DNA from: Bacillota bacterium | GTDB lineage: Bacteria; Bacillota; Clostridia; Christensenellales; UMGS416 | Reading direction: 5' to 3' | Length of the DNA stretch: 64,000 nucleotides | Assembly: GCA_023421955.1 (NCBI GenBank) | Contig: JAEZSE010000034.1 | Location: forward strand, 20,015-84,014 | Shown: positions 1 through 6,826 of the stretch, piece after piece | How the letters are laid out: each line of letters opens with the position of its first letter | How positions within the stretch are numbered: position 1 is the first letter of the stretch | The notes under the pieces: model-generated | What the model saw: only the letters and a program-made list of their open reading frames with translations | Databases searched by the model: none | What the model was told of the DNA's origin: nothing | Made by a program: the position numbers and the translations under genes

Positions 1-1
1 T

Positions 2-361
2 CGGCTGGTGGGAGAAGCCACCGTGACCAAATATGTGGATGCCTTTGCCAAAAAGAGCACGTTCCTCCTTGCGGCAATGTTTCTGATCCCCTTCTTCCCA
101 GACGATGCGCTCTGCCTGATCGCAGGCCTCACAGCAATCCGCTGGCTCCCATTCCTCATCATTGTGATTTTGACCCGCCCACCGGGGCTGGTCGTTTCCA
201 CACTGGTGGGCTCCGGTGCGCTTGTGATCCCCATCTGGGGCTGGGTGCTGATCGGGATTGCAGCGGCAGCATTGATATTTATATCGTTTAAATATGGAGA
301 CAAGATCAATGATTGGATTATGGGGAAGCTGAAAAGAGAGAAAGGTTCGTCGATAGACTAA
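2..361 (+). CDS. VTT-domain (TVP38/TMEM64, DedA-like) membrane protein, 5' end missing
   Basis: The reading frame is open to the left window edge, so this is the C-terminal ~120 residues of a longer protein. It has hydrophobic segments and the FFPDD motif followed by a glycine-rich AGLTAIRW segment and a PPGLVVSTLVGSG stretch, the typical layout of the VTT (SNARE-associated Golgi protein) domain. Members are polytopic inner-membrane proteins; several DedA/VTT proteins are linked to lipid scrambling or flipping, but the substrate here cannot be read from sequence. The C-terminus is basic (KLKREK) and probably cytosolic. An internal GTG at 8 could be mistaken for a start, but the frame continues upstream. 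It is followed by the palindromic repeat and DUF559 gene, not by an obvious operon partner. Confidence 0.75.
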   Translation, partial: RLVGEATVTKYVDAFAKKSTFLLAAMFLIPFFPDDALCLIAGLTAIRWLPFLIIVILTRPPGLVVSTLVGSGALVIPIWGWVLIGIAAAALIFISFKYGDKINDWIMGKLKREKGSSID

Positions 362-406
362 ACAGCTCTCTCCAAGCTCATCCGTTACATCCTCTCCCAT
401 CACTGG

Positions 407-451
407 GCACCCTCTCCCCTTACCCCTCCCCCTTAAAGTGGGAGGGGGGAG
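407..451. repeat. GC-rich polypyrimidine/polypurine palindrome, left copy flanking the DUF559 gene
   Basis: A C-rich arm (CACCCTCTCCCC, then ACCCCTCCCCC) meets a G-rich arm (GTGGGAGGGGGGAG), so the ~45 bp unit can fold on itself. The unit at 875-920, read on the other strand, matches it nearly base for base, making the pair inverted repeats around the DUF559 gene. A related palindrome is at 51720-51747. Confidence 0.8.
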
Positions 452-471
452 ATAGATATAGGCGGCTCAAG

Positions 472-861
472 ATGAAACCTGAAACACCTGGCTATGTACG
501 CCAACTAGCAAAAGAGATGAGAAGGGATCCGACACCTGCCGAGGATCTCTTATGGCAGCATTTGAGGCGTAATAGAGTAATAGGGTGTAAGTTTTACAGG
601 CAATATCCAATCGGAAGATACATCGCGGACTTCTGTTGTCCAGACAAGGGACTAATTATTGAGCTGGATGGCAAGGTGCATGAATCGGAGCGCAACACTG
701 CATATGACAAGATTCGTGACAGAACACTGGCATGTGAGGGCATGACCGTGATTCGTTTTCAGAATGATCAAGTAATACAAGACATAAACAACATCATTAC
801 CAGGATCGAAACTGTTTTGATGAACTCTAGTCAGCAGGAAACCTCGCGCCACCGAGAATAA
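472..861 (+). CDS. DUF559 family endonuclease-like protein (Vsr/restriction-endonuclease fold)
   Basis: This is a 129-residue protein of the DUF559 family, which is related to the very-short-patch-repair (Vsr) endonuclease fold. Visible features are the N-terminal helix LAKEMRRDPTPAEDLLW, then D53, E64 and D66-G-K-x-H70 in the order expected for a PD-(D/E)xK-type site, and a C-terminal strand (VIRFQNDQV). I chose the ATG at 472 because the longer upstream frame runs through the repeat. The exact function of the family is not established; DNA cleavage or repair is inference from fold. It is a single gene between inverted palindromic repeats and interrupts the spacing between a membrane gene and mnmG, suggesting a small mobile or domesticated unit. 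Confidence 0.85.
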   Translation: MKPETPGYVRQLAKEMRRDPTPAEDLLWQHLRRNRVIGCKFYRQYPIGRYIADFCCPDKGLIIELDGKVHESERNTAYDKIRDRTLACEGMTVIRFQNDQVIQDINNIITRIETVLMNSSQQETSRHRE

Positions 862-874
862 CCTTATCATCAAT

Positions 875-920
875 CTCTACCCCTCCCACTCTCAGGGGGA
901 GGGGCAGGGGGAGAGGGTGC
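875..920. repeat. GC-rich palindrome, right (inverted) copy flanking the DUF559 gene
   Basis: Inverted copy of the 407-451 unit. It starts 14 nt after the DUF559 stop codon and ends 72 nt before mnmG. Both copies keep the GCACCCTCTCCCC outer end and the AGTGGGAGGGG inner arm when read in the same orientation. It could also act as a terminator-like hairpin. Confidence 0.8.
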
Positions 921-992
921 GACGGATGTTGGGATCGGGATAAACAGAGACTTACTAAATGGTATCAAAGCAAGGGAGCATTTATAAACATC

Positions 993-2876
993 ATGCACAC
1001 CTTCCCCTCCGGAAATTATGACATCATTGTGGTGGGCGCCGGCCATGCCGGCGTGGAAGCCGCCCTGGCCGCCGCGCGCCTGGGTCACAAGACGCTGCTG
1101 CTCACCATCAACCTGGACGGCATCGCGCTGATGGCCTGCAACCCCGCCGTGGGCGGCACAAGCAAGGGCCACCTGGTGCGCGAGCTGGACGCGCTGGGCG
1201 GCGAGATGGCGCTCTGCACCGATGCCACGGCCATCCAGACCCGCATGCTGAACCAGAGCAAAGGCCCTGCCGTGCAGAGCCTGCGGGCTCAGGCGGATAA
1301 AAAGGCCTATCAGAGGCGCATGAAATGGACGGTGGAGAACACCGATAGCCTGCACCTCAAGCAAGGTGAATGCGTCCGGATTTATACAAAAAGCGGAAAG
1401 GTGACGGGCATCCTCACAGCCACCGGCGCAACTTATGGCTGCCAGTCGCTGGTGCTGGCCACAGGTGTTTACTTGAAAAGCCGGGTGATCATCGGTGAAT
1501 ACACAGCACGCAGCGGCCCATCGGGTCTCTTTCCGGCAGACATGCTATCCGGCAGCCTCAAGCGGCTTGGTTTTTCTCTCAGGCGCTTCAAGACCGGCAC
1601 GCCGGCCCGGGTGGATGGCCGCACGCTGGATTACTCCCGTATGGAGATCCAGCCCGGCGACCCAGCCACTCCGCCTTTCTCCTTTCTGACCGACCACACG
1701 GATTGCCCACAGAAGCCCTGCTGGCTCACCTATTCCAATGCATCCACCCATGCCATCATCAGGGAAAACCTGCACCGCTCCCCGCTCTACAGCGGCGTGA
1801 TCGAGGGCACAGGCCCCCGCTACTGCCCCAGCATTGAAGACAAGGTGGTGCGCTTCGCCGATAAACCATCCCACCAGGTCTTCATTGAGCCGGAGGGGCT
1901 CCATACGATGGAGATGTATGTTCAGGGCATGTCCACTTCTTTGCCGGTGGATGTACAGATCGCAATGCTGCGCACGCTGCCGGGCCTGGAGCAGATGGAG
2001 CTGATGCGCCCCGGCTACGCCATTGAGTATGACTGCATCGATCCCACCCAGATAACCTCGGGCTTGATGGCAAAGCAGTTGGCAGGGCTGTTCACCGCCG
2101 GGCAGATCAACGGCACCTCCGGCTATGAGGAAGCCGCCGCACAGGGCATTGTGGCCGGCATCAACGCAGCGCAATTTCTGAAAGGCGAGCCGCCGCTGAT
2201 CCTTGGCCGCAGCGACGCCTATATCGGTGTGCTGATTGACGACCTGGTGACCAAGGGCACCAATGAGCCCTACCGCATGATGACCAGCCGGGCAGAGCAC
2301 CGCCTGATCCTCCGGCAGGACAATGCGGACCTCCGGCTGACCGAGTTTGGTCGGTCAGTGGGGCTGGTGAGTGAAGAACGTTATGGCCGCATGATGCGCA
2401 AGCGCGAGCAGACTGATAAGTTGATCGCCCACTTCGAGCATTCGCTGGTGAAGGCCACCCCGGAGCTCCTCGAAGCCGTGGAAGCCGGCGGCGGTCACCC
2501 GCCGGTTGCAGGCACGTCAGTGCGCGTTGCAGAACTACTGCGCCGACCAGGGATCAAATATGCCGCCCTTGCGCCCTTTGACCGGGATTGCCCCGAAGCT
2601 CTGCCGGATGCTGTGGAGCAGGCGGAGATTGCCATCCGCTACGCTGGCTATATCGAGCGGGAGCAGCGGGAGATTGAGCGCATACGAAAGCTGGAAAACC
2701 GTGAGCTGCCGCAGGATATCGACTACACTGCCATCGCCGGCATCCGAAAGGAGGCCCGGCAAAAGCTCCAGGCAATCCGGCCATTGAACGTGGGGCAGGC
2801 CAGCCGGGTGTCCGGTGTATCTCCGGCGGATATCGCGGTGCTGCTGGTATGGCTGGAGAAGTCTAAGCAAAAGTAA
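993..2876 (+). CDS. mnmG: tRNA uridine-5-carboxymethylaminomethyl(34) synthesis enzyme MnmG (GidA)
   Basis: MnmG works with MnmE to install carboxymethylaminomethyl groups on U34 of tRNAs reading two-fold codon boxes, using FAD, NADH and a folate one-carbon donor. The 627-residue length is normal for the family. The FAD-binding motif GAGHAG lies at residues 15-20, followed by the conserved ACNPAVGGTSKGH segment, a later FAGQINGTSGYEEAAAQG-type motif (here starting TAGQINGTSG), and the C-terminal helical domain. The nearest ribosome site, AGGGAG, is rather far from the ATG at 993, but no better in-frame start precedes the FAD motif. mnmE is not in this window. A small lipoprotein gene follows closely and may be cotranscribed. 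Confidence 0.97.
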   Translation: MHTFPSGNYDIIVVGAGHAGVEAALAAARLGHKTLLLTINLDGIALMACNPAVGGTSKGHLVRELDALGGEMALCTDATAIQTRMLNQSKGPAVQSLRAQADKKAYQRRMKWTVENTDSLHLKQGECVRIYTKSGKVTGILTATGATYGCQSLVLATGVYLKSRVIIGEYTARSGPSGLFPADMLSGSLKRLGFSLRRFKTGTPARVDGRTLDYSRMEIQPGDPATPPFSFLTDHTDCPQKPCWLTYSNASTHAIIRENLHRSPLYSGVIEGTGPRYCPSIEDKVVRFADKPSHQVFIEPEGLHTMEMYVQGMSTSLPVDVQIAMLRTLPGLEQMELMRPGYAIEYDCIDPTQITSGLMAKQLAGLFTAGQINGTSGYEEAAAQGIVAGINAAQFLKGEPPLILGRSDAYIGVLIDDLVTKGTNEPYRMMTSRAEHRLILRQDNADLRLTEFGRSVGLVSEERYGRMMRKREQTDKLIAHFEHSLVKATPELLEAVEAGGGHPPVAGTSVRVAELLRRPGIKYAALAPFDRDCPEALPDAVEQAEIAIRYAGYIEREQREIERIRKLENRELPQDIDYTAIAGIRKEARQKLQAIRPLNVGQASRVSGVSPADIAVLLVWLEKSKQK

Positions 2877-2895
2877 GGCAAACGGAGAAATCATC

Positions 2896-3228
2896 ATGAA
2901 GAAGAATCTCGTGGTGCTCACAATCATGGTGATCATCACCTTCTTAACCTCCTGTGCTGCCAAGAACTTTGAAAGCTATCAGGAGTTGGAGAATGGGTCA
3001 AAATTGCAACGGGGAGATATCACCTACTCCTTTTATGGCGCGCTGCCGAAAGACTCGCTGAGGGGCAAGCAAATTGGGATCGTCGACGGAGACAAAAAAC
3101 ATCAGGTGTTTGAGGTGAAGGGGTTTTCGTCCGACGAATGGATCATTGAGTATTACAACGTGATCATGTCGGTTTATGCTGTATACAAAGCCGATACGGT
3201 CAGTGAAACTCCTAATGACTTGAAATAA
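2896..3228 (+). CDS. Small predicted lipoprotein
   Basis: The protein has 110 residues and a typical lipoprotein signal: two lysines, a hydrophobic stretch and the lipobox LTSC with the modified cysteine at residue 20, so the mature protein is probably lipid-anchored outside the membrane. The rest (~90 residues) is hydrophilic with mixed beta-type sequence, and I do not recognise its family. I chose ATG 2896, preceded by GGAG, over an upstream start that would lie inside mnmG. It starts 19 nt after mnmG and is probably read from the same transcript, with no evident functional link. Confidence 0.7.
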   Translation: MKKNLVVLTIMVIITFLTSCAAKNFESYQELENGSKLQRGDITYSFYGALPKDSLRGKQIGIVDGDKKHQVFEVKGFSSDEWIIEYYNVIMSVYAVYKADTVSETPNDLK

Positions 3229-3361
3229 GTAACAAAAATAGTTAAAAGGTGATATACTGAGACCTCAAGTATTGTTAAGGACTTGATATCACGTCCGCCT
3301 GTTTCTGTATGTAAATTGAACCGGTCATTGACCTTCAGCCATAATCACCGGGGAAGAACAA

Positions 3362-4369
3362 ATGATTACGGAAGACCAAGTAATCGCGTATTCCAAGCAA
3401 TTCATACCTACTGTGAACTCTGTTGAGAATTTGGGCGGGTTTCACAATCATGTTTTTCTTGTCAATGGACGAGATGGATTTATCCTGAGGGTATCCTCAA
3501 CCAATCATAGGTCAACCGCTGATACAGCAGGCGAGATAGATTTTCTATGCTATCTGATGGATCATGAAGCCTCAGTTGCTTATCCACTTCAAGGGCTTGA
3601 TGGAAGATACGTCTATGAGTTTCAACAGGGTAACATGATATATGTATTTTCTGCATTTTCAATCGCCAAGGGTGCTGATTGGCTTAACCGGGGATCAGAT
3701 ACGGATGATCACAACAGGATGCGCCAAGTTGGCAGAACAATCGGAAAGATACACCAACTCTCCAAATCCTTTCAACCAGATAGAAACACGTTGCACAGAC
3801 AATGGTATCAAAGCCAACATCTTGCGCAGGCGCAAGCTATATTCCAAAACTACAACCCCGTATTAGCCTCTGCTTATTCCACGTATGTCTCGGCAATGAA
3901 CCAACTGCCCAAAAGTAAAAACAGTTATGGCCTGATCCATGGAGACTTCTTATTCTCCAATTATCATGTCGATGGGGATAACATTGTTGTCTTTGATTTT
4001 GATGAATGTGAATACTCCTGGTATGTTTACGACTTAGCAGTCTGCATGTACTATTATTTATTAGGTGGCGATCCATCTCAACTATCAACAAAGGCCAATG
4101 AAGCAGAACAATTACTGTACTCACTGCTGTCAGGATATTTGTTGGAAACTAAGCTGGATCGTTTCTGGATAGAAAACATCAACCTGTTCTTTCAGATGCG
4201 AGAATTTGTGTTGCTTTCAACAATTCTTAATCAATCGTTTCAACCAAGTGAAGGATGGCAAAAAACCTTTATACAGGGTGCAATCAATCGGCAACTAAAC
4301 AACAGGCCATTTATTGAGGCTGATTTCATTTCTGTTTGCAACCGCTTCCCATCGACAATGCAGGAATAA
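3362..4369 (+). CDS. Aminoglycoside/choline-kinase-like phosphotransferase (APH fold)
   Basis: This 335-residue protein has the catalytic signature of the APH/choline-kinase superfamily: HGDFLFSN at residues 193-200 (catalytic Asp195 and metal-binding Asn200) and FDFDE at 211-215. The N-terminal lobe contains the glycine-bearing loop NLGGFHNHVF and a following strand. The family phosphorylates small hydroxylated molecules (aminoglycosides, homoserine, choline, sugars); the substrate cannot be decided here, so I do not call it a resistance gene. The gene is clearly richer in A+T than its neighbours and has AT-rich codon choice, suggesting separate acquisition. It is followed after 19 nt by two VOC genes. 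Confidence 0.8.
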   Translation: MITEDQVIAYSKQFIPTVNSVENLGGFHNHVFLVNGRDGFILRVSSTNHRSTADTAGEIDFLCYLMDHEASVAYPLQGLDGRYVYEFQQGNMIYVFSAFSIAKGADWLNRGSDTDDHNRMRQVGRTIGKIHQLSKSFQPDRNTLHRQWYQSQHLAQAQAIFQNYNPVLASAYSTYVSAMNQLPKSKNSYGLIHGDFLFSNYHVDGDNIVVFDFDECEYSWYVYDLAVCMYYYLLGGDPSQLSTKANEAEQLLYSLLSGYLLETKLDRFWIENINLFFQMREFVLLSTILNQSFQPSEGWQKTFIQGAINRQLNNRPFIEADFISVCNRFPSTMQE

Positions 4370-4388
4370 TTGCACGGAGGGTAAACCC

Positions 4389-4787
4389 ATGTCCAGCCTA
4401 TTTCAACAACTTAGCTGCATCGAGCTCTATGTCTCCGACCTGCATGACGGCATCCGGTATTACCGCGACTTTCTGGGCCTCAAGCTGCTCTGGCGGAGTG
4501 AAACCGCCGCTGGCTTGGGCATGAAGGATGGAGATGCAGAAATCATGCTGCAAACGGAAAGGGAACTGATGAGCGTGGACTTCAAAGTGGGATCTGTGAT
4601 AGATGCAATAAAGCGCATCAGGTTTTCCGGCGGCACGGTGATGCGGAGGCCATTTGACACCCCAACAGGCATGTGTGCAATCGTGAGTGATTGCTGGGAA
4701 AATACTTACGCAATTGTCGATACAAGCAAGGGCAGGTATGTGACCGATGAAAACGGCACCGTGCTCGGTGTCAGTAACCGGCAGTAA
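4389..4787 (+). CDS. VOC (glyoxalase/bleomycin-resistance-fold) family protein, copy 1
   Basis: A 132-residue single VOC module. It shows the paired beta-alpha-beta-beta-beta pattern, with CIELYVSDL at the first strand, YYRDFLGLKLLW, and ENTYAIVDTSKGRY near the end. The start is set by CGGAGGG seven bases before ATG 4389. The metal ligand position that is His in glyoxalase I is Glu here (CIEL), so glyoxalase activity is not supported; the family also contains dioxygenases, isomerases and drug-binding proteins. It follows the phosphotransferase gene and is a close tandem paralogue of the next gene. No specific substrate can be named. Confidence 0.85.
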   Translation: MSSLFQQLSCIELYVSDLHDGIRYYRDFLGLKLLWRSETAAGLGMKDGDAEIMLQTERELMSVDFKVGSVIDAIKRIRFSGGTVMRRPFDTPTGMCAIVSDCWENTYAIVDTSKGRYVTDENGTVLGVSNRQ

Positions 4788-4805
4788 CTTTATAAGGAGC
4801 GTGTC

Positions 4806-5204
4806 ATGTCATCTCTGTTTCAGAATGTGGATTGTATCGAGCTCTTTGTTCCCAACCTTGACGACGGCATACAATACTATCGGGACAGCCTAGGCCTAAG
4901 GCTTCTTTGGAAGGCTGAAACAACTGCCGGCATGGGTATGGAGGATGGTGTAACAGAAGTCGTTCTGCAAACCGAACGCAGGAAGATGAACGTGGATTTT
5001 AAGGTGGAGTCCGTGGCGGATGCGGTCGGCCATATCATTGCGGCAGGCGGTAAGGTGATCTACGGTCCGTTTAGCATTCCGATTGGGCAATGCGCCGTTG
5101 TGCAGGACAGATGGGAAAACGAGTATGTGATCCTTGATATGACAAAGGGAAGATATTTGACCGATGACCAAGGAAATGTAACAGGAGTAAGCAATGGCAC
5201 TTAA
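4806..5204 (+). CDS. VOC family protein, copy 2 (tandem duplicate)
   Basis: Same length (132 residues) and architecture as the preceding gene, sharing the MSSLFQ start, CIELFV first strand, LQTER-type centre and the MTKGRYLTDDQGN-like tail, so the pair arose by tandem duplication and then diverged considerably. A strong AAGGAG lies six bases before ATG 4806. It again has Glu rather than His at the first usual metal-ligand position. It is the last gene of the phosphotransferase/VOC group; the next sequence downstream is the riboswitch region. Function beyond the VOC fold is unknown. Confidence 0.85.
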   Translation: MSSLFQNVDCIELFVPNLDDGIQYYRDSLGLRLLWKAETTAGMGMEDGVTEVVLQTERRKMNVDFKVESVADAVGHIIAAGGKVIYGPFSIPIGQCAVVQDRWENEYVILDMTKGRYLTDDQGNVTGVSNGT

Positions 5205-5290
5205 ATAAACGAACTAAAAATGTTTGAGCAGGCGTCTGAGTGGGTATCTAGGGATCAAACAGAATAAAGAATCATTTTTCTCGGATATGA

Positions 5291-5382
5291 TCCGTTGAAA
5301 AAGGCAAACCCGTCGAAAGGCGGGGACGCAAAGCCACGGGCCTAACGCGGAGTACCGCCACGGCAGCCGGGCCGCCAATGGA
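5291..5382 (+). promoter_or_regulatory. Class I cyclic-di-GMP riboswitch (GEMM-I), first of two
   Basis: The aptamer shows the GEMM-I consensus in order: P1 strand TCCGTTG (5291-5297), AAGGCAAACC, a CGAAAGG GNRA-type tetraloop arm, GGGACGCAAAGCCAC, GGGCCTAAC receptor, and closing strand CAATGGA (5376-5382) that pairs with the first strand. The class binds the second messenger c-di-GMP. This copy is followed by a mutually exclusive antiterminator/terminator pair (5380-5455), so it likely controls transcription elongation. Confidence 0.95.
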
Positions 5383-5455
5383 GCATACGGAGTGCAAGCA
5401 TTTGTAAGCCGCATGTTCCGCCGCCAGAGGCATGGGAGCAGGATGCGGCTTTTTT
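5380..5455 (+). terminator. Riboswitch-controlled terminator with competing antiterminator
   Basis: The terminator pairs GCCGCAT (5408-5414) with ATGCGGC (5443-5449) and ends in six T. An alternative helix pairs GGAGCATACGG (5380-5390) with CCGCATGTTCC (5409-5419), using the same bases. Its first three bases overlap the aptamer's P1 strand, so stabilising P1 with ligand should weaken the antiterminator and favour termination. The OFF direction is inference. Confidence 0.8.
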
Positions 5456-5537
5456 GCATATTCGCCGCTCACAGAAACTCCCTGCACTCAGGTAAACATG
5501 ATGAAACGGAAATCGCCACCGGCGATCTTTGTAAAAA

Positions 5538-5629
5538 TCCGTTGAAAAAGGCAAACCCGCCGAAAGGCGGGGGCGCAAAGCCACGGGCCTAACGCGGAAA
5601 ACCGCCACGGCAGCCGGGTTACCAATGGA
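5538..5629 (+). promoter_or_regulatory. Class I cyclic-di-GMP riboswitch (GEMM-I), second of two
   Basis: Near-duplicate of the first aptamer: P1 strands TCCGTTG (5538-5544) and CAATGGA (5623-5629), AAGGCAAACC, CGAAAGG loop, GGGCGCAAAGCCAC and GGGCCTAAC. It lies 57 nt before the ATG of the CAP-domain gene and lacks a U-tract terminator, unlike the first copy. Confidence 0.95.
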
Positions 5630-5683
5630 ACATACGGCGTGCCCACGCTCACCGCATGTTCCGCACCTGCAAAGGAGGGAACA
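5627..5683 (+). promoter_or_regulatory. Putative translational expression platform of the second riboswitch
   Basis: Three segments compete: GGAACATACGG (5627-5637) can pair with CCGCATGTTCC (5652-5662), and TGTTCC (5657-5662) can instead pair with GGAACA (5678-5683). The second choice closes a loop around the ribosome site AAAGGAGG (5672-5678). Ligand-stabilised P1 takes the first GGA and should favour sequestration. This is a reading of complementarity, not a computed fold. Confidence 0.6.
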
Positions 5684-5685
5684 GT

Positions 5686-6627
5686 ATGAAACGGTTATTG
5701 GCATTCGTGTGCGCGCTCGTGATGCTGGTCGCGGCGCAGAACGTTGTCTTCGCAGACAAAGCCGAGGCGGCGGGCATCAGTTCTCTGGAAGCCAGCAAAT
5801 TAATCGGGATGAGCTATGCCACCATGGTGAAAACATATGGTTATCCAAACCGCAAGGAGCCATCCGAATATGGCTTCACCTGGTGCGTGTATAACAGCGA
5901 TTACTCCAATTTCTTCATGGCTGGCGTATCAGGCGGCAAGGTCGTCGCACTGTATACGAGCGCAAAGGTGATGAGCTACCGAGGCAAAGTGAAATACAAC
6001 TACACCCGCACCACAGTGCGCAAGGCGATGGGATCTCCTATCAGCTATGTGCAGTCAAACAACACGATCATGGTGCTCAACAAGCGAAACGAGAGGGATT
6101 ACTTCAAAGCCAGCAGCAACTATGTAATCGTATTCTACGACAACATAGCAGGCGGCAAGGTAACGTCAATGCTGGTCATCCCCCAGGCACACCAGAACAA
6201 TGTGCTCCTGAATTTGCCGGTGCTGAACAGCAGTCTGGAACGCGCCTATGAGCGAATCAGCGTGGACTTGGTCAACGCCAGCCGCGTGCGGCGGGGCCTG
6301 AAAAAGCTCGCCAACGATGCAATGGATGCCAAGCTGGCCCTTTCCCGCAGCCAGGACATGCGTGACCGGGATTATTTTGACCACTACACACCGGCCCCGG
6401 AGCACCTGAGCCCCTTTGATCAAGCCCGGCGCATGGGGATCCGGTTCAGCTCCATGGGTGAAAACATCGCCTATGGCGACCACAACGCGATATTCGCACA
6501 CGAGTCTTTCATGAACTCCTCCGGCCACCGCAACAATGTGTTGAAATCGACCTATACGAAAATTGGCGCAGGCGTGGCCTATGGGAGTAGCCGCTATGTG
6601 TTGCTGACAAACATCTTCACTAGATAG
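5686..6627 (+). CDS. Secreted CAP (SCP-like) domain protein under c-di-GMP riboswitch control
   Basis: The 313-residue protein begins with a Sec signal peptide (MKRLLAFVCALVML..., probable cleavage near residue 28 after AEA). Residues ~35-180 look like the CAP-associated N-terminal domain found in Bacillota. Residues ~195-313 are the CAP/SCP domain, with DYFDHYTP, GENIAYG, SGHRNNVL and GAGVAYG motifs. CAP proteins are extracellular; those of spore-formers and gut bacteria act at the cell envelope or matrix, but no enzyme activity is settled. The start is fixed by AAAGGAGG eight bases upstream. Two c-di-GMP-I riboswitches in the leader tie expression to the motile/sessile switch. A strong terminator follows. 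Confidence 0.9.
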   Translation: MKRLLAFVCALVMLVAAQNVVFADKAEAAGISSLEASKLIGMSYATMVKTYGYPNRKEPSEYGFTWCVYNSDYSNFFMAGVSGGKVVALYTSAKVMSYRGKVKYNYTRTTVRKAMGSPISYVQSNNTIMVLNKRNERDYFKASSNYVIVFYDNIAGGKVTSMLVIPQAHQNNVLLNLPVLNSSLERAYERISVDLVNASRVRRGLKKLANDAMDAKLALSRSQDMRDRDYFDHYTPAPEHLSPFDQARRMGIRFSSMGENIAYGDHNAIFAHESFMNSSGHRNNVLKSTYTKIGAGVAYGSSRYVLLTNIFTR

Positions 6628-6648
6628 TGCTTCATCCTCCTGCCCTTG

Positions 6649-6679
6649 CCCCCTTCCCGTTTTGGGAAGGGGGCTTTCT
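6649..6679 (+). terminator. Rho-independent terminator after the CAP-domain gene
   Basis: CCCCCTTCCC (6649-6658) pairs perfectly with GGGAAGGGGG (6664-6673), followed by CTTTCT. It separates the riboswitch-controlled gene from the promoter of the large surface protein. The T-tract is modest. Confidence 0.75.
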
Positions 6680-6701
6680 AGTTTGTGGATGCTCAAAACG
6701 A

Positions 6702-6730
6702 TTGACAAGCCCCAATATTGATATTAAAAT
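6702..6730 (+). promoter_or_regulatory. Sigma-A-type promoter for the 2113-residue surface protein
   Basis: TTGACA at 6702-6707 and TAAAAT at 6725-6730 with a 17-bp spacer predict a start near 6737 and a ~90-nt leader. Confidence 0.8.
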
Positions 6731-6753
6731 CCAATTGTATAAGTATATACCAA

Positions 6754-6784
6754 AGTAGGCGACAAACGGGCGCCTGCTGTTTTT
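6754..6784 (+). promoter_or_regulatory. Leader hairpin followed by a T-run (possible attenuator)
   Basis: AGTAGGCG (6754-6761) can pair with CGCCTGCT (6771-6778), and TTTTT follows at 6780-6784. It sits between the predicted transcription start and the surface-protein ATG, so it could cause premature termination. I do not recognise a riboswitch class. Confidence 0.45.
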
Positions 6785-6826
6785 GCACTTTTTCCAACGG
6801 ACCGATCGGGCTAAAGGAGACCTCAA

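Noticed and set aside
870..2300. Long minus-strand open frames opposite mnmG
   Set aside because: They mirror the codons of a clear mnmG and have no family motifs or ribosome sites.
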